64,000 nt of DNA, taken from Corbicula japonica (taxonomy: Eukaryota > Mollusca > Bivalvia > Venerida > Cyrenidae). The stretch spans positions 11,591,338-11,655,337 of the forward strand of contig JAZAYU010000012.1 in NCBI GenBank assembly GCA_038501625.1, given 5' to 3'. The position numbers were made by a program, and so were the translations under genes. The notes beneath the pieces were generated by a model. That model was not told the DNA's origin. It did not search any database and was given only the letters and a program-made list of their open reading frames with translations. Of the stretch, positions 31,786-60,502 are shown one piece after another. The number at the start of each line of letters is the position of its first letter. Positions within the stretch are counted from its first letter, which is position 1.

Positions 31786-33012
31786 TTGATTTGTTTTTGT
31801 TGATCTTCGAAACCGTGTTACAACCGGAACAGCAAGGCCGGGCAAGTTGGTTGAACGTGTTCTAATTGGTCAATTTTATCTAAACCGTGCAGATAAAATA
31901 CACACACAGCGGGCCTTATCGTCTCAGATAAAAAAATCCCGATTTTACCGATTAACCGCGGATATCCCTAATAGCTTACCAGTATTGATAACGACTTATT
32001 TGTATGTTAAACTTGAGCTTCTTCGTTCAGACACTCTATGATTACAAACAAATTTAGAGGCTCTTTTCGATCACCTTGGGTTATTTTCGCGAAAAGAGGC
32101 TATTTTCGGTATCTAGCGGTACCCAGTAATCTAAAACAAATATTCAATCAAAGCACTACAGGTATAAGTGTTGGAAGACAGCAGGGTTTCTTAATTGGGT
32201 ATTGATAATAGACCCTGATGACAGCGAAGCATAGACCTAAAACATAAATTAAACCCATAATCTACAATGTAACAGGTATTCCAGTTTTATATCGCATAAT
32301 CATATTATTAAATATATACAACATATAAAACCTTCTATAGTTTATATTAACAAAACAAAGTACAACTATTTATTACACACTAAGTATAACTATATTTCTA
32401 TACTTTGGGCCGAAACAACACAACGAGTTGGGGTCGATATGTTTCAGGTAGAAACGTCTTGGGATCGAAATGTCAACTGGTCGAGAATTATCTAAAAATC
32501 GCAAGATCCTGTGGTCGAAACGTCTTACTCTCAAGAAAAAGTATCTTGCATGAGAATTCATGTTCATGTAGTTCATGTAGATAAGAAGCCAGAGCATCTA
32601 ATGATGCTAAGCATATTCCTACTTAGACCCATTTTTATTATGTGTTCCCTATAAATAATTGGCACTGAGTTTTTTGGTTAAGACTACGGAATATGATCAA
32701 TTTTAAATTCCAATTTGTCTTTAAATTGGTATATACATTCTATCACATAGCTATTATTATCAGCATTTTCACAAGAAGACATAAACTTAATAAAACCACA
32801 GTATGCACACTCTATTTTTGCATTTATCTTCTAAATTACTAATCTGGGTTATGGTGGCTATAGTCTCAATAATTCGACTCCAAGCACAGACCCATTATCA
32901 TAATGACTTTTTACATATAGAAAAGCGCTTGTTGCGCACAAATAGTTGGGCTAGGGTGGCTATACCACGTGACTTTTTGGATAGCGTGCACGTACATACA
33001 AAATCACTCGCT
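31786..33012. other. Region upstream of centrin; no gene
   Basis: The first 250 bp are the likely centrin promoter (ATTGG at 31865, GC-richer than its surroundings). 32400-32540 has repeated 'gtcgaaa.gtc' words. 32950-33110 is a small hairpin MITE with 'gggtggctataccac' and 'gtggtatagcgaccc' ends, related to the element interrupted at 49199-49820. Confidence 0.55.
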
Positions 33013-33985
33013 TCAGGTAGGTTTTTGCTCTATCTGATCGAAATCGGCCCTGAAACTACTGAGAAATAAACACAAACCTACATCCAAAAGGTAATGTGGT
33101 ATAGCGACCCTGTATAAACACTGAGCTATGAATTTTGACTGGTCTCTCCAGTTCTTATTAAGCCTAGACTTCAAACAGTTGAGTGTTGGTGCTTCAATTA
33201 TGTTAGTGGGTAATGCGTTCCATGTGTCTATCACCCAATGTCTGAATGCATTTTTCTCGTGTTTATTCTAGCTCTATGCTTAAATAGTTTTTGTGCATTT
33301 CCCCTTGTATTAGTATTAGTTCTAAAAGAAAGAATATTTGTGGATATCTTGTCTAGACCACGTCCAAGTATATATACTTCAATGAAGTCCGCTCTGGCCC
33401 TCCCATATTCCAATGTTGGTAACCCGAGTCTGATTAGCATTTCTTTGTACTCCAGTCCTTGAAGTTCATGTAATATTCTTGTTGCTCTTATTTGTACATG
33501 TTCAATGGCAATAGCCTCTTTTTATATCTTGGGGTCCAGATTACCGAGGCATATTCCAAATGTGGTTTTACTGGGGACTTATAAAGTTGTAGAAATATTT
33601 CCCTATTCATGTATATGAAGTTTTTAATAATCAGCCACAGGTTCCTGTTTATTTTTCGATATGTCTACTAAAAGTTAATCTATTATCAAATATTACCCCA
33701 AGTCTTTTTCTTCAGTTATATGTTCAATCTTGCGAATTCTATTTTCTGCATCTTTTAAGTAACCTTCACTGCTACGCTTGTTTCCTAGGTACACTGTTTT
33801 GCATTTTATAGTATTGAAAGCCGTTTAGTAGCCCACTCGCGGGCATCGAAGATGTTGTCCTGTAACATTATTTCATCTTCGTGTCCTCTAATGACAGAGT
33901 ATAACTTTGTGTCGTCTGCAAAGAGCATTGAGATACAACTTGGGACTATGTTGGTTAGTATAGAAAAGCCTTGGTCCCGTAAACA
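33013..33985 (-). pseudogene. Decayed LINE reverse transcriptase fragment
   Basis: Read on the minus strand, about 33900-33950 encodes CISMLFADDTKLYSV with the FADD catalytic motif of non-LTR reverse transcriptases. Further along come IRKIEHITEEKDLGVIFD at about 33670-33730, then LIRLGLPTLEYGRARADFIE near 33380-33440, then IDTWNALPTNIIEAPTLNC near 33180-33232. This order is the usual 3' half of a CR1/jockey-type LINE ORF2. A stop and at least one frameshift follow the FADD block, and further shifts separate the later blocks. Only the 3' part of the element is present and it is dead. Confidence 0.8.
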
Positions 33986-34099
33986 CAGTTATCCTATTCT
34001 TCGTTGACACATTTTTCCTTATTCATCTGCACTCATACATAGATGTGTCCGTAAAACAAAACCACATATTTAATAATACTTAAAAGTTTTAAGGGGTAA

Positions 34100-34262
34100 C
34101 TTCTTTTCTTTACTTTTCTAACGTGTCTTACTGTAAAATAAAGATACATTAGTAACATTCATTTGTGCAAAGTTTCATTGAACGGCATTTTGCCATTATT
34201 GAGATTTTGATAATTTCCTTTTTTATCGATGAACGAGCTGGGGAGGAGTGTGGTAAGCCTTT
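34100..34262. mobile_element. Single arm of the gggattgccacac-type TTAA element
   Basis: Closely matches the right arm at 17010-17161, including 'cttttctaacg', 'gaacggcattttgccattat' and 'ggaggagtgtgg'. No opposite arm is visible nearby, so this is a truncated or recombined copy. Confidence 0.65.
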
Positions 34263-34499
34263 TATTTATTAAATAATCAATCCAATATTTTGATAAGGAC
34301 TGTGTAACAGTCTATCGGGTTGTCATGACTTAATTTTCAGGGGACATAACTGCAGAATATTCAAGGTCGTGTAGAAGCAATTTCTTATGTCATTTGAATT
34401 TCTTTTCCCAGCTTCTCTTGTTCGATCTGTTCAGGTTATAATTCGAATTGAAGTTTTAGCAACTTTTTGCCAGGTAACACAATACAACACTGTTTTTCG

Positions 34500-34960
34500 A
34501 GTCTAATTATGCACCGAGGTGCATAGTATTCGGATATGTCGGTATACCGTCCGTTGACAGTGTATAATTCGTCCACGTTATTACATTATATATAATTTAT
34601 ATCGTGCATTTTGTACCATTTAAGGAACAGCCCTCCGGTGAGATCCAATTCCAGATTTCAGTAACTGGTCTCTTTATTTCAGTATATGAAACACAAGATA
34701 AAAAACAAACATGGATAACTTTGTTAAAAACTCTTAACCCATCCCAGGAATCATTTGACGTTGAAAAGACGTTGGATTGACGTCAGACCTCGACGTCAGA
34801 TCAACTTTGGATTTTCATTGGAAATGAAAGTTTTTTAGACGTCATTTCCCGACATCGGAACGTCGAATTGACGTCGGGTTCCAACCAAAATCCAACCACA
34901 TTCCGACCAGAATCCAACCGAAATCCGACCAAAATCCAACCTCTTCCCTCTTTGTTTTAT
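34500..34960. repeat. Hairpin repeat followed by 'gacgtc'-rich repeat
   Basis: 34508-34535 holds 'tatgcaccgaggtgcata'. 34745-34945 is rich in GACGT and in successive 'atccaacc'/'ttccgacc' units ('ccaaccaaaatccaacc'). This resembles a GACGTTGG-type dispersed repeat found in several marine invertebrates (from memory). Non-coding. Confidence 0.45.
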
Positions 34961-35424
34961 TACTATCAGTGTAATTACACTATTTATAAATACATTCAAG
35001 GTTTTTTTGAATTCCTCTCTAAATCTCTCTCTTAAAAGTAATGTGTTTTATGAGCTCTTTTTCATAACAGTAGTTCAGTAGCGAGAGTTTTTAAAGACGA
35101 AACGTATTTCATGAAAACAACTGCACGTGTCTTACACATGGGCATGAATCTCAAGCAAAAACTAGAATTTAGCAACAAACTACGAATAGGAAAAACAATA
35201 CTTGCTCGCTGCTTAATCCTTCTTCTCTGCCAAATAATAATATTTTTTCCCCTTCTGTGTTTGTTTGGCGATTTTGTCTTTGTTCTTTGTTTCTTTGTTC
35301 AAAATGGTGTGGTTTGTTTACATTTAGTTTCGAATGCTAGATCCTGCTATGTTTTAAAATTTCTCTTATAATTAACAATAACTATGCAGGCAGTAATTTG
35401 AAAATAAACAGCTAAGAAACAAAG

Positions 35425-36130
35425 GATAATTATGCCCCCACAAAGTGGGAGGTATATAGAGTTGCACTTGTCGGTACATTCATTCGTTCCTCCCCAAATC
35501 TTGTGTAATTAACTCCTGATTAACTATCAGTCTGATTTCGTTCAAGCTTGCACAAATGATCTAGCTGGATGTTTAGATGATCTTAAAGAAATGATCTTTT
35601 CCCGTGACAATTTTTACCAGAGTTGTGGCCCTTTGTTAATTTTCATTATTGAAATCTTGTGGCATCAACTCCTCATTTACTATCAGGCGGATTTCTTTCA
35701 AACTTGCACAGATGATCAAGCTGGATGTGTAGGTGATGGTATAGATAAGATTTTTTCGTGCTGCCATTTTCACCAAAGTTATGGCCCTTGTTAATTTCCC
35801 ATAAAATATTGTGGCATCAACTCCACATTTTCTATTTGTCTAATTTCTTTCAAATTTGCACAGATTATTAGACATGATGTGTAGATTGTTGTAAAGGACA
35901 TTGTCTTGCAACCATTTTCCCCTGAGTTATGGCCCTTTGTTTATGTTAGTCATAAATATTTGTGGCACTTACTCTTCATTTACTAGTCATGATCTATGCA
36001 TGTTGTTAATACCCGATACAAAATGTTGTAACAAATGTTGTTGCAGCAGTGGTGGCATCAGTGTGCTGATGAAACAGTCTAGTTATTTTCTTGTCAGAGT
36101 GTCAGCAATACATATCCCGACCCCCTGAAT
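35425..36130. repeat. Dispersed repeat 'tatgcccccacaaagtggga'
   Basis: Successive diverged modules of 'gtggcatcaactcctcattt', 'tttcaaacttgcacagatga' and 'agttatggcccttgttaat', ending near 'ttgttgcagcagtggtggca'. A second copy of the same arrangement is at 59565-59870. Open frames through both are repeat-derived. Confidence 0.7.
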
Positions 36131-37567
36131 CGTTACTTCCATATCATGATACCTATCATATTGTAGGCAGCCTAAGATGCAGAGCCCTTAACTTGATGCT
36201 TCAATACATTATTTATCATACAAAGTAACTCCTAAAATTATATTTTTGAAGTTATGCCCCTTTGATATTTTTGTTTAATTAAGCAGTTTGTTAAAACTTT
36301 TGAATTAGTAGTTTGATTTGTTTTAAGGCAAACACACAACACATCATCATCAGGCCATATATAGTGATTTGCTTTCTTGACACTGTATGTGAGAATACAT
36401 TGCCAGCGTAGGTGTCATATTATCCTAGCTGCAGGCAACCCAGACAGGCAAAATATCCTCATATGTCCTTTCAAGAAACCTTGTAAGTGTTTTATTATTC
36501 TAAAAGCCCTTTTCAGGGCAAAAGAGAATAAGAAAGCATTTATTTTTCATTTATTTTGTTCACTTATACATAAGTCTTATGTATATTTTGCCCATTTATT
36601 TCTGAATAAGTTTGTGTTTTATTCTCCCACCTATACAAGTAAATCATCAGATTTGTAATTTGAAAGCCTAAGGCTCTTGTTATTGACATTTAAATATTAT
36701 CTTCAACTTCCTCCATGAAATGTACATGCTTTTTTAGTTTATTGAACATTTTCTGTTATCATATTCTATCAAATTGAATAGGAAAAGAAAATTGTGATAA
36801 TTTTAGATAGAAAATAATATTTGGATTTGTTTTATTTGGGAATACAGGTATGTGTCTTGATTGGTTAATTATCTTAATTTTTTGCAGAGATACTGAGCAA
36901 AAATAACGTTAAAAAATAACAGCCAAAAAAAATCTTTGAATAAAAAGAACCCAACTAAAAACGGATGACCTGTGCCATGGACTAGACAGGTTCAGCAACA
37001 TTATTCATTAATTTGAGCATTTAAATAGATACATCAGTGCAAACTATATTTTCTACCAGTGTAGACCCAGATAATATCGGCCTACATGCTAGTGTATATG
37101 CATTTCTTGAAAAGACCCACATGAATGGAAAAGTGGACTGAATAAAATTCAAAGATGTACCAGTCGACTACATACAGTGTTAAGAATTAAAATGGGTTAA
37201 GGGTTAAAATAAAACAGACAAAAAATCAGTTATATCTTAAGGTTTAATTTAGCAGCTGACATTTAACTCCAGTTCACATCACCTCATATGTATAATAATG
37301 TCTATAAAATAACACAAGCAAGAACTGAACAGATTTTTTATAAGCGAATAACCATTACGTTATTTTCCCAGTTTTGGGAGTTATCACGCTTATTTTCCCA
37401 ATAGACAAGGCTCAGGCAGTAAAATTATGATAAAAAATAACTGATATCTTAAATCTGATGTTCATTAGTTAATTACAATCATCTGATATGATACAGATAA
37501 GAAATACCTAAAGATTTTTACTATCAGTTTGGCAGTTAGGTCTATAAAGTGTTATAACATCTTTCAG
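36131..37567. other. Upstream flank of ABHD18; no gene
   Basis: AT-rich sequence with isolated MITE-like words (about 37050-37080). The 5' untranslated exon and promoter of ABHD18 should lie here or further upstream but could not be identified. An acceptor 'catctttcag' at 37558-37567 shows that the start-codon exon is not the first exon. Confidence 0.4.
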
Positions 37568-37605
37568 GTGTTGAGTGAGACAGTTGGGAACAGGGAGCAG
37601 GTAGT

Positions 37606-54064
<16,459 letters not shown>

Positions 54065-54767
54065 TACCAGTTTAAGGTAACTACATTTACAGTTTGATTA
54101 AAATCATCTCCTAAAAACTGCTATGCTTTTAGGATCTGATGACAAGTCACTAAAACATCAATAACCTCCTGAACCTATCAGATTGTTGCCTACAAAATCA
54201 CAAAAGTACATGATGAACACTGTAAATGTAGAAGCATTCCAAACCTTATATTGTATACCAGTATTTTAGCAATGTACAGATAGTGTTTTAAACCCTGGAA
54301 AGTGTTGACAGCCCCTCTTAAGACATACTAAAGATACGTGTCTTTTATATAGTATTGCATTCATTACCACTGAAATGGCATCTTCAAATCATTTGCGACT
54401 CTTGCCAAAAGTGGTTATGAATCATGCTTTTTATGATGAGGTTTCTAAAAATACTTACCAGGAAAACCACTATTGCTAACATTATAATATTTTGATTATA
54501 AATTATAACCTTGTTATGGTCTGTAATGTTTATTCTGTTAAAATGTTTTTTTCAGATGTAGGATTCAAGATTAACAAGCATTCCAATATTTTGAAGTTCA
54601 CAACCCCATTCAAAGAATCATAAACAAAATGGCGAGTGAAATGAGGAAATACAAATGCCAGATTCTTGCATTACCAACTAAGTGTTCTTGCTTTTGTGTG
54701 AAGAATGATAAAAATCTAACTGATATATTGATAATTTTTATTGATAGATTATTGTTATTGACAGGTT

Positions 54768-55540
54768 AATCCTTTACTCCACAGTTATGGCTTTCATCCC
54801 ATGTGCAACCAGTATGAATCTAGATCAGCCTGCATATTCGTACAGTCTAATCTGTATCTACACTCATCAATTTTAGATTCTATATAGTTATTTGGTTTCT
54901 TGACAGTTTCCTTTCAAGGAACCAAATAATTGTTTTATTATACTGCAAAGACTTTTTCAGACAAAATTAATAAGAAAACATCGATTTTTCTATTATTTCG
55001 TTTATTTAATGCAGAACGGCTTAATTCCCCTCTGAGAACCTCAATAATTACATGTCTGACGTCATTAATTTACCTGCATGACGTCACTTTTATAGAAATT
55101 GAATGGACTATCCATTTGATTTTTATTTACAAAATTTGAGAATAATCTGATCGTTTTCAACGTTAAAAACATAACAGAAATATTTTCTGTAACAATTTTA
55201 GTAATCCCTAAGCATACCGCTTTTTAATTTACAAGATCGGCTTCAAATTATGCATTTTTACGGAAATTGAAAACAAAATAGCTGACGACAACAAAAGGTG
55301 GGAGGCCAGACGGGGAAATTAAAGCACGTGCAATTCATATCTACGGCCGATCCGTAAATACGGATATACATCAGCGGCAAATTATCCAATCAAATTCAAG
55401 GAAATTTCTTTGCAGTTTAATAAATTAAGTTATTTCTATCCAGTATATCCTGATCAGACAGCATAGATATGCAGGTTGATCTAGAGCTACACCGGTCTCT
55501 CATGGGATATAAACCATACCCCATGGAGTAAATTGTTAAG
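54768..55540. mobile_element. Double-hairpin MITE interrupted by about 530 bp
   Basis: The left half 54768-54890 ends in 'attctatatagttattt'. The right half 55430-55540 resumes with 'agttatttctatccagtata' and ends 'catggagtaaattgttaa'. The intervening block contains no recognised gene. The junction word 'agttattt' on both sides may be the insertion target duplication. Confidence 0.65.
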
Positions 55541-55584
55541 AGAGTGTTAATGAACTATTGTAACTGAAACCGGTGTTTGTTTTA

Positions 55585-55824
55585 CCCTTTACTCCATAGA
55601 TAGGTGTTATTATGTGTATGTGACCAGTGTAGATCCAGATCAGCTGGCATATCCAAGCTGTCTGATCAGGATCTGCACTGTTCACATCTTGGTCAGATAT
55701 AACCTTAGGCTTATGAATCTAATAGCAAACAGTGTAGATCCTGGTCAGATGGAATGGTTGTGGAAGCTGATCTGGGTCTACACTGTTCACCCACGCAATA
55801 AAGGTGTATCTATGAAGTAAAGGG
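55585..55824. mobile_element. TTAA-type double-hairpin MITE
   Basis: 'ccctttactccatagatagg' to 'tatctatgaagtaaaggg'. Flanks are TTTA and ATAA, decayed TTAA. Confidence 0.75.
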
Positions 55825-55940
55825 ATAATGTATAAAGTCGAGTGTTTGTGCCTAGGTGCCAATAAAGTATCAATGTACTGATGAATGTGTTTGCTTTGAT
55901 GAGTGACATTATGCACTGATGAAGACATGTTTGTTGTTTA

Positions 55941-56155
55941 CCCTTTCCTCCATGTACACATCTTTATGGCAAGGGCCAAGAGTGTAATCTGTACAGTCTG
56001 ATAAGGATCTGCATTGTTCTATTTTTTAATTTGTTAGGTTATTTCTGACTGAAAAGGAACAATGCAGATCCTGATCAGATAGCACAGATGTTCCAGCTGA
56101 TCTGGATCTACATTGTTTGGACATGCGTAAAAATGCATATACATGAAGGAAAGGG
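55941..56155. mobile_element. TTAA-type double-hairpin MITE
   Basis: 'ccctttcctccatgtacaca' to 'tatacatgaaggaaaggg', followed by TTAA at 56156-56159. The first hairpin is shortened. Confidence 0.8.
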
Positions 56156-56473
56156 TTAATACAGTATTCATGTCTTACAATGTGCATTGTTTAAACAAAT
56201 GTCAAGTAATTATGACATATACAAGCTTCATAGACATACCATAGTATTATATGAATTTCAGGGCTACGATATTTGTTGCAAGTATTAAAAGTATATACAA
56301 TTTGTCATGTATTATCAGGATTTATATCCAGTCATTTTTTCATGTACATTTTAATTTAATATCATGGGTACATTATAAGAAAAATGAATAGATGTTAAGT
56401 TTGTGAACCCTGAAAAATATCTTAGTGAGACACTAACTTGCTAACAGTTAAAGGCATTTTGAGATTTCTTTAA

Positions 56474-56713
56474 CCCATTACTCCATATTTACGACTTTTA
56501 TCTAATAGGCTGACAGTGTAGATCCAGATATTAATAACCTGGTACATCTGTGCTGTCAGATCAGGATCTACACTGTTCATTTTTGGATTCATAGGTTATT
56601 TCTAACCAGGAAATAAACAGTGTAGATCCTGATCAGATGGCATAAATATTCTGGCTGATCTAGATCTACCTGGGATACCGATGTGATAAAAGACTTATCC
56701 ATGCAGTAAAGGG
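56474..56713. mobile_element. TTAA-type double-hairpin MITE
   Basis: TTAA at 56470-56473, then 'cccattactccatatttacg'. The right end is 'ccatgcagtaaaggg'. The first hairpin contains a small local duplication ('gatattaataacctgg'). Confidence 0.75.
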
Positions 56714-56799
56714 TAAAATAACTTGATGAGGATATTTAAAAAAAGTATCAAATGCTGAAATTCATATATTGAATTTTCATTGAATTTGTATTACTACAG

Positions 56800-57007
56800 A
56801 TTTCGATTTCATTTAGATTTTGACCCAGCAAGCGACCTCCATCAATATGTGTTGCCCTGCAACACTTCAAAAGACGCCGATCAGTTTTTTGTCATGCAAC
56901 GACTGTTTGAACTGCCTCTCCTATCAGAAGACACAGCATTGTACTTCCAAACAAGGTGTTGCTGTCAATCATATTTTTGTCACTTGCATATGTTGAATTG
57001 GAGATGA
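56800..57007 (+). other. Unassigned open frame, 'DFDPASDLHQYV'
   Basis: After an acceptor-like 'gtattactacag', an open frame reads FRFHLDFDPASDLHQYVLPC and runs to a stop at 57007, with a possible donor 'caaggtgttg'. Its composition is less AT-rich than its surroundings. I do not recognise the protein; it could be part of a 3' UTR exon of ABHD18 or an old retrocopy. Confidence 0.2.
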
Positions 57008-60000
57008 CATTTTGTAAAAAAATTAATGATACATCTAGCACTGTTGCAATAACAAAAGGTGTGGCTTAAAGTAAAGCAACCTGAAGGCACGATTAACTAT
57101 GAACAGCGTTTTTTCAATAAAACTTTGCTGCTACTTTTCAATGAAATTACATTTACCACGCCAAACGTTTGATGTTTTGGCTGCAAGCAAAAATCTTACT
57201 GAAATCGAAATCAGTAGTAAGTGTTGATTAGGAATGTCATAGATAGAACCTAACATCAGTTTAACAGTGATACGTGGCTCTTTAGATTTGATACTGAAAT
57301 AAATGTTAAAACAATACTGACTCAGTATTTAAAGTACATTTGATACAACAAACTTTACTTTGTTTTGAATTCCATATGAAATTTAATTAATTTGATCAGA
57401 GTAGCTGACCAGTTCAACTACTCTCATCCTCAATCGATACATCTGCAATGCCTTGAAAGTAAGCCAGCAAAGTTTTTATGTGATTGAATCTATTTTTTAT
57501 CATTTTGTCATAAAAAAACTTAATTTTTTAGCCAAGATATTTATGTAGTCCCTAAAATTTGTTACATTGTGCAGGATACAGTTTCCACATAGCTGTTAAG
57601 ATTGCATATGTATAGATCTGCCTTTTAAGGTCTGAAGACTCATCCAGGGTATTGCAGATTGAATGAAATTAAATGAAATGTTGTCTGGGGCTATGATGAA
57701 TATTTTTTACAGGCAGATCTATACACTTTATGAGTTTGAATTTTGACAATGTTAATTATTAAGCCATGCAATGTACTCGTAAAAACGTCTTTAGTAATTC
57801 TTTTGACCTTTTTAGTTCTTGATATTTTTGGAAAGAACTAATTATTCTCTTTCATTAGGTGATATTGTTACATATTTTCACAGTAATGAGTGTTGTTTAT
57901 GCTAAATGCATAATACTGTAAAAGTTGTAAATATTTGTTGGTTGCTAATTTTGTGGATTTCATGGACAAATTGAGCCATTTATTTAAAAATACCACAGAA
58001 TTGAATATAAACATAGCTTAGACATTTGAGATTGAAAAGCGTGTCTTAACTGAAAACCACAAAGTTTGATGCCCACAAATATAAATGCTTCTACAGTAAG
58101 CAATATTTTCATTGCATGGCTTTTTTAAATTTGATAATATGTTTTGCACTAGTTTGCAAATTACATGACATGGTGCTTCCTTGAATTAATATTGGTGGCT
58201 GTGATATTTTAAAATTTATGAAATGATGTTTTAGTTCTTGTTTCGCTCTAATCTTTTTGAAGAAAAGGGCGATACATAGGGATCTCTTTGTCCATCCATC
58301 AGTCTGTCCATTACATAACATTGGCTATAATTGCCACTTGTCAGTACATGGTTTTTATTCATCAAACTTTCAGTGTACGGTCCAATCTGTAAACAAAGAC
58401 CACATGTTGATAAAGACCACAAATTTTATTCAATTCAGTTTGTCCCACTGATTGATTAAAGAACAAATTCACCTGTCAACAAAGACCATCTGCATTCAAA
58501 GACCACTTTAGGTTTGAAAACAGGTTTGATTATACACGTTTTATAACAAGGTTGTAATGTTGCCAACTTCTAAATGTAAAGCTCATATTTAACAGAATTA
58601 GGTGCATTTTTTTCACCTACAATGTTTGACAGCATCAAAGATGTTCTACTGAACACTTGTCTAGATCTTGTCATGGGAAAACTAGTCTTCAGTGCTGGAA
58701 ATTCAACAGTTGATAGGACTTGCTATTTATTATAATTTTCTCATAACCATTTGGCAGTTTATATTAAAATATATATACTTCTCAAAGTTTGGTAAGCACA
58801 GAGAATTATTTTTTAAATATCTTTTGCTTTAGGACTTTCATTTCTTTTTATGCACTTGATTATTTTTTTTAAACAATATAGATAAATGTTTTAACAATGT
58901 TAATGTATTTTCTGGGTTTATTTAGTTTTTTAATAAATGCCAGACTGTCAGTTAAGATTTTATGCACACTGGGGACCTTCTTCAATTTAAAAATATATTT
59001 AATGAAGACAACAAATGGTGTGTGGTTAAGTTTGCAAACTTTGAGAAGTATACAATGTTGTATTTCTACCGTAAATTTTATGTAATTAACTTTATGATGT
59101 CAGTTCAAGAAATGACATTAACTAGCTGAAGAATCTTTTTAATGTGGCAGGGATCAATTTTAGATGTTTTAATTATACTTCATTGTATTTGTTACAAGAA
59201 TATTAAGAGTCTGTTTTTAAAATTTCATGTTAGTTATTCATAGAATTTACTGGATTTTAAAGAGATTTAGGAATAATAAAATCACATTGAGATTTCTGAT
59301 CTTGGCTATTATTGTATATCCATGAATGATTTTATCATAGTACAGTCTCTATCTGCTAGAATGGTACAATGTGTTTCATTTGCAAATCTGTATAGTATTA
59401 CACAGTGTGGTTTTCTGATTCTATATTGTGTTGTTTGCGATGGTGGAACTTCTTTTTTTATTTTGTTTGTTATTTTCTGGTACTATACAGCACTTATGAA
59501 ACGCCATTATAGTTCTGGAAAATCCCTGCACTGTTCTATTTATAACCTTTATGATATTCTTACCCATTTTTATGCCCCAACAAAGTGGGAGGCACTTGTC
59601 TGTCTGTTTGTCAATCTGTCCATCCGTACGTCCCCCAAATCTTGTGGCATCAACCTCTCATTAACTATCGGGAAGATTTCTTTCAAACTTGCACAGATGA
59701 TCAAGCAGGATTTGTAGATGATCGTAAAGGAATGATTTTTTCCTGCGACCATTTTTGCCAGAGTTATTTCCCTTTGTTAATTTCCTTTATAAAATTTTGT
59801 GGCATCAACTCCTCATTAACTTTCTGGTGGATTTTGTTGTAGCAGTGGTGGCATAAGTGTCTGAGGAGTCAAGTAAGGACACATTCTAGTTTAGTACTAG
59901 CATGGTTGTTATTGTTACTACTACTGTATGGTCAACCACACTGCCAATTGAAATTTTGTTGTTCAGCATATTTAAGTTTGTTTTGGGCAAGAATAAAAAA

Positions 60001-60502
60001 ATATTATATTAGTTTGATATAAAACTGGCATTATTCTTAATTTTAGATTGGCTTTATTCAAATATGCATTACCCCAAGGATCAAACTTGTCATTTCCACT
60101 ACCAATGACATTTTTTTACCGATATAAACATATAAAAATCAGTTGAGTCATTATGTTGAAATCAATAATTGATACTCATTGACAATTATTTTGTAAAGCA
60201 ACAGAGTAATAGCTTTTTGGGTTTATCCATTTAAGGGTGTTATGCAAACCTGTGTACTAGTTATAATGAAATGTTCTAGTAATAATGAAATGAACAACTG
60301 CTAAAGGAGCTGTTATCAATGGCAATATTAAGGTCATTTTCTAAAAATGGATAGTTATTCCTCGTTTGTAAAAAAGAATATGTGACTTTGTTTATTTGTT
60401 TTAAATTCTGACAGCATTATAAATTTATGTTAAAGAGTCAGCAATATCATCTGCTTGTCCAGATGACATCATTTTTGGAATCATATTTAAGTGATAATTG
60501 AC
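57008..60502. other. Intergenic between ABHD18 and HSPA12; repeats
   Basis: 57608-57730 is a hairpin with 'gtatagatctgcc' and 'ggcagatctatac' arms. 57912-58098 has 'tactgtaaaag' and 'cttctacagta' ends. 58375-58535 is a copy of the repeat at 19200. 59565-59870 is a copy of the repeat at 35425. 'Tttatt' at 60391-60396 could be the HSPA12 polyadenylation signal on the minus strand. No supported gene. Confidence 0.55.

Larger units (their letters stand above)
54065..56780. other. Downstream of ABHD18; MITE-rich, no gene
   Basis: Double-hairpin MITEs at about 54768-55540 (interrupted), 55585-55824, 55941-56155 and 56474-56713. The 3' UTR of ABHD18 probably extends into the first few hundred bases; 'ttttttcagatgtaggattc' at 54547 could be the acceptor of a 3' UTR exon. 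No clear polyadenylation signal was assigned. Confidence 0.5.

Noticed and set aside
59322..59717. 131-aa open frame
   Set aside because: Its C-terminal half is the dispersed 'accaaagtgggaggcac' repeat shared with 35425; the N-terminal half is AT-rich with no homology.
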